NCBI GenBank assembly: GCA_004793585.1 | Contig: SRZB01000036.1 | Span: 1 to 33,978 of the forward strand | Length of the DNA: 33,978 nucleotides | Reading direction: 5' to 3' | DNA from: Hominisplanchenecus murintestinalis | Lineage (GTDB): Bacteria > Bacillota > Clostridia > Lachnospirales > Lachnospiraceae | In this document: piece after piece, positions 16,045 through 25,500 of the stretch | Numbering within the stretch: the first letter of the stretch is position 1 | Layout of the letters: each line of letters opens with the position of its first letter | Position numbers and translations under genes: made by a program | The notes under the pieces: model-generated | Seen by the model: only the letters and a program-made list of their open reading frames with translations | Told to the model about the DNA's origin: nothing | Database searches by the model: none

Positions 16045-16106
16045 GGGAGCGTTATTTTACTGCCTTCCTGCTGTATCGGACAATCCCTGTGATGCCAGTT
16101 TTCCAG

Positions 16107-16137
16107 GCCGCCCGCAGCCTTCGGGCAGAAAGGCGGC
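16107..16137 (+). promoter_or_regulatory. UUCG-capped hairpin that covers the ribosome site of the sigma-like gene
   Basis: GCCGCC (16107-16112) pairs with GGCGGC (16132-16137). Inside it, GCC/GGC closes a C(UUCG)G tetraloop at 16119-16124. The 3' strand contains the only purine-rich block (AAAGGCGG) before ATG 16143, so the fold could limit translation. Confidence 0.5.
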
Positions 16138-16142
16138 TATAT

Positions 16143-16799
16143 ATGCTGACATTGCAGGAATTGAAACGAATTGTGGATGTGCCGGGTTTTGGAGTAAAAC
16201 TTCCAACGGCAAAGCAGCTAAGGACATCCAGATCGGTAATCGCACAGGAAAGGATTGGCTTGGATTCGGAAATATCCGCTTATCAGAGCGGCTATGTGCT
16301 TTATCAGGTGGAAAAATATTTCACAGTGTTTTTACTTCACTCATGCAGGGATTATCTGTATCTGGCAGATGGAAAGGCGGTTATCCTGCCGGAACAATTT
16401 TTTGAAAACAGGGAATGGTATCTGCGGCTTGTACTGGAAGGCGAAGACCGGCTGAACCGGAACCATGAAGAAAAGGAACGGAGCTGGAATGTTTCTTACA
16501 GCGCTGTATCCGAAGATTGGCTGGCAATGGAAAACCTGACAGAATCCATGTTAGAGCATTTGACAAGGCAAGAGACGGTGGCAGAAATATTGGGGATTTT
16601 ATCGGCAAGGCAGAAATATGTCATTCAAAAATATTACCTGCAGGGAGAAACACAGGAGCAGATCTCAAAGGAATTAGGCATCAGCCAGCAGGCGGTATCC
16701 GCAATGATTTCCCAGGCAGTCCGCAGCATCCGTAAAAATTATCAGGCTTCCCAGAATTGCCCTGATTACAGGATATGTTGCTGGGAGGGCCGGGCATGA
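16143..16799 (+). CDS. sigma-70-like factor of the ICE (region 4 protein)
   Basis: ATG 16143 gives 218 residues. The frame is open upstream to a GTG at 16038, but that region is two hairpins, and the recalled relatives begin at MLTLQELK. Conserved landmarks are the N-terminal PGFGVKLPTAKQLRTSRSVIAQE, the middle EWYLRLVLEGEDRLNRN, and a C-terminal sigma region 4 (LSARQKYVIQKYYLQGETQEQISKELGIS split over about 165-195), whose helix-turn-helix is QEQISKELGISQQAVSAMIS. There is no clear region 2, so it may need a partner or act as a regulator. The next gene starts within its stop codon (ATGA). Confidence 0.75.
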   Translation: MLTLQELKRIVDVPGFGVKLPTAKQLRTSRSVIAQERIGLDSEISAYQSGYVLYQVEKYFTVFLLHSCRDYLYLADGKAVILPEQFFENREWYLRLVLEGEDRLNRNHEEKERSWNVSYSAVSEDWLAMENLTESMLEHLTRQETVAEILGILSARQKYVIQKYYLQGETQEQISKELGISQQAVSAMISQAVRSIRKNYQASQNCPDYRICCWEGRA

Positions 16800-17251
16800 G
16801 AGGGAAACAGCCGAAGGAACGGGATCATTATGTGCTGCGGATGGCGGACGGTACATTAGTGGATGTGACCAGGGAGGTTTATTTAGAATGGTATCGGTCA
16901 CGGCGCAGGGAGCGGTATCAGAAGGAGCGGAACCGGAAACATGGCATATGCAGTCTGGACAGCTTAGAGGTCCGGGGGAATGGTTCAGGGCATTTTCAGG
17001 ATGTGGCAGAGGGGGTGGAGGAGACGGTTTTGCGAAATATCTGCCGGGATAAAGTGAGGGAAGTTCTGGAAAAACTGCCTGCAGAGGACGCCAGGCTGAT
17101 TGAGCTGCTGTATTTTGCGGAAGCTACGGTAACAGATACGGCAAAGCTCTTTGGCTGCAGCCGGAAAACGATACAGAACCGCCGGAAACGGATATTAGAA
17201 GAGTTATGCCGGAAAATGAAAGAGCAGGGAATTCAAGGTGGATATTTCTGA
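16796..17251 (+). CDS. second sigma-70 region 4-like protein
   Basis: The 151-residue product begins at ATG 16796, overlapping the preceding stop by 4 nt, with GGGAGGG upstream. The N-terminal half is very basic (EWYRSRRRERYQKERNRK), and the C-terminal half is a region 4-like helix-turn-helix: LPAEDARLIELLYFAEATV followed by DTAKLFGCSRKTIQNRRKRI. Its closest recalled relatives are short sigma-factor-like proteins coded beside the previous gene in Tn1549-like ICEs. The pair probably works together as a transcription switch for transfer genes; this is inference. It ends just before a perfect member of the palindrome family. Confidence 0.75.
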   Translation: MRGKQPKERDHYVLRMADGTLVDVTREVYLEWYRSRRRERYQKERNRKHGICSLDSLEVRGNGSGHFQDVAEGVEETVLRNICRDKVREVLEKLPAEDARLIELLYFAEATVTDTAKLFGCSRKTIQNRRKRILEELCRKMKEQGIQGGYF

Positions 17252-17265
17252 AAGCACATGGTTTT

Positions 17266-17294
17266 CCACTTTGCGACATCGTGTCGCAAAGTGG
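17266..17294. repeat. perfect 29-bp palindrome (family copy 3)
   Basis: The arms CCACTTTGCGACA and TGTCGCAAAGTGG surround a 3-nt centre TCG. It lies between two convergent genes (the second sigma-like gene and the minus-strand lipoprotein). It has no T tract on either side, so it is not a standard terminator. Confidence 0.85.
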
Positions 17295-17315
17295 AGTCCT
17301 TCCATCAGGGATATT

Positions 17316-17726
17316 TTATTTGTATTGCACTTCAAATTCTCCTGGATTGTCTTTGATATTATTTTGTACATCAGGGTTTTCTGTATTAAATTCTGTAACG
17401 TATTCAAAAGAATAAGCTTCCTTACCTTTTTGTGCATTTTTTTCAGAAGTGAATACATCTACGGATACATTGTTAGGATATCCGTTTATATCAAACGAAA
17501 AGCGTGTACTGTGGAAATCATTGTCAAGGATATGCTGTATGATTTCCCTGGAACATGCTTCTTTATCCGATACGTCATCTTTATCGGCAATGACATCAAT
17601 ATCCAGCTCATACCAGTTACCGGATGTTGTGTTATTGGAAGAGAGAATGTCCATTTCAATATATTCTTTGGAACACCCACATATCATTCCGCATGATAAT
17701 AAAATTAAGAGTCCTGTTTTTTTCAT
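17316..17726 (-). CDS. small putative lipoprotein of unknown function
   Basis: The 136-residue product begins MKKTGLLILLSCGMICGCSKE: a basic start, a hydrophobic core, and cysteines at 13, 17 and 19, of which ICGC (C19) or LLSC (C13) could be the lipobox. GGAGGTGA precedes the start well on the minus strand. The mature part is acidic (DVIADKDDVSDKE, FTEFNTENPDVQN type composition), consistent with an extracytoplasmic protein. I do not recognise a family. It is divergent from the first small XRE gene, and a perfect 17-bp operator-like palindrome lies over its predicted transcription start, so the XRE protein probably represses it. Confidence 0.7.
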   Translation of the reverse strand: MKKTGLLILLSCGMICGCSKEYIEMDILSSNNTTSGNWYELDIDVIADKDDVSDKEACSREIIQHILDNDFHSTRFSFDINGYPNNVSVDVFTSEKNAQKGKEAYSFEYVTEFNTENPDVQNNIKDNPGEFEVQYK

Positions 17727-17748
17727 TTCCCGTCACCTCCAATTACCT

Positions 17749-17820
17749 AACCAAATGGTTTGGTTTTGAATAAAGTATAACATCTGGTGATAAAATTTGA
17801 AAGAGTAAAACTAACCAAAC
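17749..17820. promoter_or_regulatory. divergent promoter-operator region, cassette 1
   Basis: The operator AACCAAA-TGG-TTTGGTT is a perfect palindrome (17749-17765); a further half-site AACCAAAC is at 17813-17820. Plus-strand elements are TTGAAT (17766-17771) and TAAAAT (17791-17796), with a long 19-bp spacer. Minus-strand elements are TTCAAA (complement of 17796-17801) and TATACT (complement of 17774-17779), with a 16-bp spacer. Confidence 0.55.
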
Positions 17821-17833
17821 GGTGAGGTACGAT

Positions 17834-18052
17834 ATGTATTACAGGCGGATCAGGGATTTGAGGACAGACCATGATTTACGGCAGATAGATGTGGCTGAAT
17901 TTTTGGGCTGCCATGAAGGTGTATACAGAAGGTATGAAAATGGGGTGCGGGAGATACCGCTATGGGCATTGTTGAAGCTGGCAGAACGGTATGATGTCAG
18001 TGTTGATTATATGCTTGGGATTACAGATAATAGAAGAAAATATGGTGAATAG
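17834..18052 (+). CDS. small XRE regulator, cassette 1
   Basis: ATG 17834 (72 residues) is preferred to the GTG at 17822 because GGTGAGG lies 6 nt upstream of it and the GTG is part of that ribosome site. The whole protein is one helix-turn-helix domain: RIRDLRTDHDLRQIDVAEFL, recognition helix CHEGVYRRYENG, and the C-terminal LAERYDVSVDYMLGITDN typical of small Cro/C1-type repressors. Seven or so residues of the longer frame differ from its neighbour 420 bp downstream. It is divergent from the lipoprotein gene, with operator palindromes between them. Confidence 0.85.
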   Translation: MYYRRIRDLRTDHDLRQIDVAEFLGCHEGVYRRYENGVREIPLWALLKLAERYDVSVDYMLGITDNRRKYGE

Positions 18053-18091
18053 GGTTATGGCACATTAATTTCTCATGCCATAACTCTTTTT
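18053..18091 (+). terminator. terminator after XRE gene 1
   Basis: GTTATGGCA (18054-18062) pairs perfectly with TGCCATAAC (18076-18084), followed by a T-rich run. It begins at the stop codon. Confidence 0.85.
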
Positions 18092-18168
18092 GTATCATGC
18101 TCTCCTGCAGGATGTTTTATATCTAATCTTCTGAGCATTTTCAAATATTGGCCATCTTCTATTTACCT

Positions 18169-18240
18169 AACCGAATAGTACGGTTTTGAGTAGAATATCC
18201 TATCTGATGATAAGATTGAAAAGAATAGATCAAACCGAAC
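18169..18240. promoter_or_regulatory. promoter-operator region, cassette 2
   Basis: This is the duplicate of 17749-17820, exactly 420 bp away. The operator is now AACCG-AATAGTA-CGGTT (18169-18185) and the lower half-site AACCGAAC. The plus-strand elements TTGAGT and TAAGAT keep the 19-bp spacing. The minus-strand promoter seen in cassette 1 has decayed, in line with the absence of a divergent gene here. Confidence 0.55.
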
Positions 18241-18253
18241 GGTGAGGTGTAGT

Positions 18254-18472
18254 ATGCATTACAAGAGGATCAGGGATTTAAGGACAGACCATGATTTAAG
18301 ACAGATAGATGTGGCTGAATTTTTAGGGTGCCATGAAGGAGTGTACAGAAGATACGAAAATGGTTCACGTGAGATACCGCTATGGGCATTGATGAAACTG
18401 GCGGAACGGTATGATGTCAGTGTCGATTATATATTGGGGATTACAGATAATAGAAGAAAATATGGGGAATGA
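18254..18472 (+). CDS. small XRE regulator, cassette 2 (paralogue)
   Basis: The 72-residue product starts at ATG 18254 after the same GGTGAGG block. It is about 93-95 percent identical to the protein coded 420 bp upstream; differences are near the N-terminus (Y/H, R/K), directly after the recognition helix (V to S in YENGxREIP), and two conservative core changes (L/M, M/I). The promoter, operator and ribosome site were duplicated with it. Because operator half-sites changed from CCAAA to CCGAA, the two repressors may now recognise different sites, or cross-regulate each other. Confidence 0.85.
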   Translation: MHYKRIRDLRTDHDLRQIDVAEFLGCHEGVYRRYENGSREIPLWALMKLAERYDVSVDYILGITDNRRKYGE

Positions 18473-18474
18473 AA

Positions 18475-18507
18475 GGCTATGGGATGAATGTGTACCATAG
18501 CCTTTTA
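18475..18507 (+). terminator. terminator after XRE gene 2
   Basis: GGCTATGG (18475-18482) pairs with CCATAGCC (18495-18502), followed by TTTT and an AT-rich stretch. Its stem differs from the terminator of cassette 1, so the duplication ended before it or it was replaced. Confidence 0.75.
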
Positions 18508-18606
18508 TTATTTAAGTGGCCCTGTATAGGATTTCCTAATTCATTCATTTGATGCAAAATAATGGTTCAAAGCATACTCGAAATGAGCATTAAACTTTAT
18601 TGACGC

Positions 18607-18958
18607 CTATTGGCTAAGCGGCATCTTAGGCTTTACCATATCAAAAGCATGTATATTTGTCCTATAGGTATCTATATCAGCTTCTACGCCTACTTTTTTT
18701 AAGTTCTCAACGAATGTACAGGTTTCAGAATAGAAAGGCTCTCCATCGTCAACAAAAGTGTATGCAGGCTGCTCTGGACATATGAACCATTTCTTTCATT
18801 CCAGTTAGATAACCGCCTCCATGAATCCATAGAATTCCTGGGGCATTCTTTTTTGGGGATTTAGGCGATAGTAAAAGCGCAGATATAGATTTTCCGTTTT
18901 TTTGCGGTATTCTTATCTTTGTGCAGTTTATTTCTTTATTAGTAGAAAATTTATACAT
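18607..18958 (-). pseudogene. alpha/beta hydrolase (acetyl-esterase type) remnant with internal deletion
   Basis: The minus strand from about ATG 18958 codes for the N-terminus of a fold-3 esterase: MYKFSTNKEINCTKI, then PGILWIHGGGYLTGMKEMVHMSRA, where HGGGY is the oxyanion-hole motif. After MSRA the frame changes and the text resumes in another frame as the C-terminus: YTFVDDGEPFYSETCTF, then TNIHAFDMVKPKMPLSQ-stop, with the catalytic His of HAF. Complete family members are about 300 residues, so the middle (including the nucleophile Ser and the acid) has been lost in one deletion near 18755-18765. It cannot be active. It shows that this AT-rich stretch is older decaying cargo. The rest of 18510-19120 shows nothing else. 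Confidence 0.8.
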
Positions 18959-19364
18959 AGAAAACAGCTCCAATTTTTTCTCTCACAAATATCATCACAA
19001 ATGTTATCTGATCCGGTAATCAAGATTCACTATTTCGTAAAAATCCCGATTTGCCCAATGCTTTTATTCTATCATATACAAACATTTCTTTCACTCAATA
19101 TTAGTTCATATACAAAAAAATAAAAAAGTTTTCAAATCTGCTTGTATTTTTCCCTCTCCAGCCTGCTATTAGTGAAAGGGTAACATTTCTGAAAAATTTC
19201 CAGCTATCACAATTCAAAGATTTCCCTTTCACTCGTACCTTGAAAATTTCATAGCCTGCCCAGATTGATACCCGGCATTGAGTGTGCATCTTAGCGTACC
19301 CTGCCGGAGAAAACGCCCCAGGAAAGAGAAGCCGGGACAGGGAACGGGTCTGGGAGGAACACAG

Positions 19365-19410
19365 GAAAACGCTCAATATAACATAAAGCCAGTCCGGGAA
19401 ACCGGATTGG
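19365..19410 (+). promoter_or_regulatory. leader motif and GAAA-capped hairpin upstream of the adhesin gene
   Basis: GAAAACGCTCA (19365-19375) is repeated just after the adhesin gene at 25552-25562. A hairpin follows: CCAGTCCGG (19389-19397) pairs with CCGGATTGG (19402-19410) around a GAAA tetraloop. The 19120-19573 leader contains no gene I can support, and no clear promoter. Confidence 0.4.
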
Positions 19411-19573
19411 ATAACAGCAGATGCCATGCAGGGAAGCCTTTTTGTTCCGGTGTGTTTGAATATGCCAGGACAGAGGGTTTTCCTGTATTGATGTGCTGTT
19501 ATCGGCTGGCAGTGCAAATAAAACGAAGGGAGACAGATATATGGGAAGATAGGAAATAAGCGGAAAAGACAGG

Positions 19574-22500
19574 ATGATGGCAGTTATGGGACTGCACAAT
19601 GAAGAAAGCGAGGGACAAAATATATTGAAAGGAAATGTAAAGAGGATTGTATCCGGCCTGCTGTCGGCGCTCACGGTCTTGTCAGCCTTCTTACAGCCGG
19701 TGGGAGTTTATGCGGCAGTGCCGGAGACTGTGGCTTATGAAGCGGAGTACCCGGCTTTTGAGAAGGTGAAAGAAAAACTGGATGCGGATGAAATTGTGGC
19801 TGCAAAAGATCATATCGTGGAGATTGACAGTGGCTTTGACGTGGAACATGATTTTTCCGGCATAGAGTTTTCGCCGGATAAAGTAAAAATCATATTCCAT
19901 GAAGCGAAGGATAAAGATGGGAAAAAGATTGACATCGGGAAGGCAGGGACTTACAAAGCGGTTTATTTTGTAGAGCCGGCCAGTAAGAATCCATCTTACC
20001 ATATCAGCAGGAACATTATTGTAAAGGAAAAAATGTCTGTATCATCTTCTGAAAAGCGGACGGCAGATGGAGAAGGGAGCGAAAACAGCCATTCCGATGA
20101 TTCAGAAGGAACGGAAGCAGATGGGGAAGGAGATTTGCCGGGGCAGACGGCAGATGGGGAAGAAATCCCAAAGGAATCCATGACGGAATCCGAGATGGAA
20201 GCGGTCATAGAGGGCATGGAACAGGCAGAAGATACAAGACAGGATGCGGAAATGATTGCAGAGGAAGAAGGCATCCTTCTGTTTGCAGAAGCAAGGCAGA
20301 CGGCAAGGGCTTCTGGTTCCGCAACAATGGTAAAGGGAAGGAAGATTTATTATCCCGGCAACCTGGGAAATTACTCTACCTGTTATTTCACGGTAAATGG
20401 GAAGATCGCATACTGCCTGGAGTCTGCAAAGGGTTCCCCGGATACCGGGAGCTACGCCGCCCAGATCATAGACGGGAATCCGAACCTGCAGAAAGCGCTT
20501 TATTATGGCTATGGCGGCACAGGGGATGTGACTGCAAGCTATATGCCGTCCTTTGGAGAGGATTTAAAGTATGTGTTCACCCATATCGCGGCCAGTTATT
20601 TTTACTGCGGCATGGATGGGTTTGCCGGATGCACGATGGATGATTTGCGGGAGTGCGGGGTGCTTGGTTGGATCAATTATCTGGAAAGCCTGCCTGCGCC
20701 GCCCGATCCACAGATCAGTTTGAGCAAGACCGCTTTGAAAGCAGCATATGATGGCTCGAAGCAGGTGACGGGGACAACGAAGCTGAACGGTGATTCCAGA
20801 AATTCCATTACCATTAAGCTTCCAAAGGATGTGACATTCCATAATAAGACAGACGGGAGCAAGCAGACAGGGGGAAATGTCCGTGTTTCCGGTGGGACAA
20901 GTTTTTATTTTACTGCCCCGGTGACGGTCAATGGGGAATGGAATACCGGAGCAATGAAAGGCAGCATCCGGGTGATATGGAAGGCGCTTGTCGTTCCGAC
21001 AGGGAGCGCCACGCAGGATATTGGGAGTTATTATGAGGAAGAAGGCGGCAATTCCGTGAGCCTTTCCGTGGACTGGCTGGAACGTGCAAAGGTGAAGGTA
21101 ATCAAGGTGGATTCCATTGCCAACGCAAAACTTTCCGGCGCTGTATTCGGCGTTTACCGGGATAAGGACTGTACGGACTTGATTACCAGGATGCCTGCAA
21201 CGGACAGTAATGGTGCGTCGGAAGCAGAAATTGTCATGACACAGAATACGGTGTATCTGAAAGAGATTACGGCTCCGGCAGGATACCGGTATAATGCGAC
21301 TGCTTACCGTGTGGCTCTGGAAGCGAACCAGACAACTTCCACGACTGTCCCGGATGTGGAGCAGCTTGGAAATCTGACGATTTACAAGGAAGGCGAGGTT
21401 CTGACAGGTGCGGATTCCAATGAGAACGGCACAGCATTCCGTTATGAAAGCCGTAGACAGAAGGGCGCTGTATTTAATGTCTATGCGGCAAAGGATATTA
21501 CCACGCCGTATGGCTCGGTAGTCTATAAAGCCGGGGAGCTGGTGGCGGAAAACCTTGTGACCGGGGACAATGGCTCTGTGACGCTGAAAAACCTGCATCT
21601 TGGCACATACCGGGTAAAGGAAATGCAGGCCCCGAAGAACTTCTATAACAAAGGGGAAACAAAGGATGTGGCGATTGCCTATGCCGGGCAGATGGCGGAG
21701 GCGGCGTTTGCCAATGCTACATTTTTAAATGACAGGCAGAAAGCGGATGTGCGTGTGGTAAAGAACGATAAGGATACGGGAAATGGACTTGCAGGGGGAA
21801 TTTTCGGGCTGTATGCTTCAGAAAATATCACCAATGCAGACGGGAATGTTGTTGCATCCCAAGGCGCACTGATAGACAAAGCAACAACGGATGGTGATGG
21901 CAATGCAGCATTTTTGGCAGACCTTCCGGTTGGGTTTGGGTATGAGGCAAAAGAAATCCAGGCTCCAGAGGGGTATCTTAGGAATACGGAAGATGTGTAT
22001 TCTTTCCGGTTTAGTTACACCAATGACCAGGAAGCGAAAGTGACATTCTCCCATACTTTTGCTAATGAGCGTGTCAACGCCACAATCCGGCTGCAGAAGA
22101 AGGATAAGGAAACCAATAAAAATATCCCACAGGGGGACGCAACGCTGGAACATGCCGTTTACGGCTTATATGCAAGGAATGACATCCTACACCCGGATAA
22201 AAAGACAGGCGTCCTTTATAAAGCCGGGGAGCAGGTGGGGACGCTGACCACGGATAAAGAGGGCAAGGCGGAAATCACAGATTTATACCTTGGGGAGTAT
22301 TTTGTGAAGGAGGTCACGCCGCCTGCGGGTTATCTGGCAGATGAAACGGAGTATGACTTAGTTTGTAACTATGAGGGAGATTTAGTTGATACGGTAGAGC
22401 GTGACTGCACATCCCCGGAACAGGTGAAAAAGCAGCCGTTCCAGATCATCAAGGCGGCAGACAATGGGAAAACCGATGCGGATTTATTATCCGGCGCAGG

Positions 22501-25500
22501 GTTTACCGCATGGCTGGTATCTTCCCTGGATAAGAAAGAAAATGGCGGGTATGATTTTGATTCCGCTGAACCGGTGGCAATCGGGGAGAACGGGGCAACG
22601 GAAATCTTCACTGATGAAAGGGGCTATGCCTGCAGCATCCCGCTCCCGTTTGGGACGTACATTGTGAAAGAAACGACCACGCCGCATAATTATACGCCGG
22701 TCAAGGACTTCCTTGTGCATGTCACAGAGCATAAGCCGACGACGCCGCAGGTATGGCGGGTGCTTCTGGACGATGAATTTGAAGCGAAGCTGAAAATCGT
22801 GAAGCAGGACGATGAAACGAAGAAAGCTGTGCTTGCAGAAAATACAGAGTTCAAGGTGTATGACCTGGACAACGGGAAATATGTGGAGCAGGTGACGACT
22901 TACCCGACCGTGGTAACACATAAATCCTATTTCACGGACAGCGAAGGTTATCTGATTTTGCCGCAGAACCTGAAAATCGGTCATTATCGGATAGAGGAAG
23001 TCAATGCCCCGTCTGGCTATACGCTGAATGAGAATTATTATGAAGTGTCCGTGGATTCAGATACGTTGTACCAGATGGACGATGTGTCAGGGGATGTTAT
23101 CATTGATGTTGTCTATGAAAACCATCCGGTAAAGGGTGAGCTGCATATCGTGAAGAAGGGTGAAGTGCTGAACCGGTACGATGATAAGGATTTCCGGTAT
23201 GAGGTGGAAACATTAGAGGGTGCAGAGTTCAAAGTTTATGCGGCAGAGGATATTTACACCGCTGATTTCCAGAAGGATGAAAACGGGAACCGGATTCTTG
23301 AATATGCTTCTGGCGTATTGGTGGATACGCTGGTGACAGATAAAGACGGGAAAGCGTCGATTGAAAACCTTCCGCTTGGCACATACCGAGTAGAAGAAAC
23401 AAAAGCCCCGGAAGGGTTTGTGCTGAATGGAGAGGCGCAGACCATTACTTTTGCTTACACAGACCAGAACACGCCAATCATTGAACAGACAGCCACATTT
23501 GAGAATGACCGCCAGAAGGTGGCGATTGCAGTGGTGAAGAAAGATGCAGAGAATGAATCTGTGGTAGCGGGGGCAGTCTTTGGACTGTATGCGAAGGCTG
23601 ATATTTTCGCACATGGGGAAGTGATTGTTAAAGCGGATATGCTGCTTGGTGAAGCCATGACAGGGGAAGATGGCAGGGCAGTCTTTGGCCTGGATCTGCC
23701 TTTCGGGGAATATTACATCCGGGAGGAACAGGCTCCTGCAGGCTATGTATCTTCCGATGAAACCATTGAAGTATCTGCAGCATACCAGGGGCAGGATGTA
23801 GAAGTTGCAGAATATGTGTCTGAATTTAAAAATGAACCGACAACCGTTTCCATTAAAAAGACAGACCTTGCAACAGGCGTGGAACTGGAAGGGGCAGCAT
23901 TGACTGTCCTTGATAAAGACGGGGATATCGTAGATACATGGAAATCCGTCAAAGGAGAGGAACATATCATTAAGCGGCTGACCGTCGGAGAAACTTATAC
24001 GCTCCGGGAGGAATTAGCGCCTTATGGGTATTTAAAGGCAGAAGAAATCACGTTTACCGTGGAAGATATGGCTGAAATCCAAAAAGTGGAGATGAAGGAC
24101 GGTGTGCCGACAGGTACGCTCCTGATCAACAAAGAAGGGGAGTTTTTAGAAAATGTATCGTTGCTGGACAGCATTGGCGGCTGGATCACGCATCTGTTTG
24201 AGTATGTCACCGGCTCACTGAAAGATGTTGTCTTTGAAGTGTATGCTCTGGAGGATATAAAAGCGGCAGATGGGGAGAGTGAGGATTATTATAAAAAGGA
24301 TGAGCTGATAGCTGCCATCACCACGGACGATAGCGGGATTGCAAAACTGGACAATCTCCCTCTTGGGAAATATTATGTGAAGGAGAAAGAAACAGCAGAG
24401 GGTTATGTCCTTGACGGGGAAATCCGGGAGATTGACCTGACTTACCGTGATCAGGACACAGCGGTTGTCACGTTCTCTACGGACTGGCAGAATAACCGCC
24501 AGAAAGCAGAAGTCAATGTAATAAAGACGGAGAAAGATTCTGACCGTGCAGTGGAAGGGACGGTATTCGCCCTTTGTGCGAAAGAGGACATCACCAATAA
24601 AGATGGCGAAGTGATCATGGAGGCGGATACGGTGATTGAGGAAAAAGCCACGGACGAAGATGGGAAGCTGTCATTTGCGGCTGTCCTCCCGATTGGGTTC
24701 CCTTATTATGTGAAAGAAACGGCCCCCGCTCCGGGATTTACCAGCGAAGGTGAAACAAAGGAATTTGACTTCACCTATGAAGATGCGGAGCAAGAAAGCA
24801 TTTCCTATGAATTTGCCTTTGAAAATGTTCCTACGGTATTTGAGTTTACCAAAACATCCCTTACAGATGGAAAAGAGGTAGAGGGTGCGAAGCTTAAGGT
24901 AACGGATGAAGACGGCAATCTTGTGGATGAGTGGGTTTCCGGCAAGGAGCCGCATATCATCAAAGAATTAGTAGTTGGTAAGAAATATACCATGACAGAG
25001 ACACAGCCTGCAGACGGCTATGTGACTGCGGAGAGCATTGAGTTTGTTGTGGAGAATACAGGAGAAGTGCAGAAGGTGGATATGAAGGATGATGTGACAA
25101 AGGTGGAGATTTCCAAGACAGACATAGCCGGGAAGGAACTGCCAGGGGCAAAACTTTCCATTCTGGATAAAGACGGGAAAGAAGTAGAAAGCTGGACTTC
25201 CGGGAATAAGCCGCATTATATGGAAATGCTGCCAATCGGGGAATACACACTGCATGAGGAAAGTGCGCCGGACGGCTATCTTGTGGCAGAAGATGTGAAG
25301 TTTGAAGTTAAGGATACCGGGGAGATCCAGAAGGTTTCGATGAAGGATGAAGCGGAGCCGGGCGAACCGGATCAGCCGAAGGAAACACCGAAACCGAAAA
25401 CGCCGTCTGCTGAGACTCCGAAAACAGGGGATGACAGGCCGTTCTGGTTATGGCTTGCCTTGGCCGGGATTGCAGTCTGCGGGATAGCAAGCTCTGTGAT

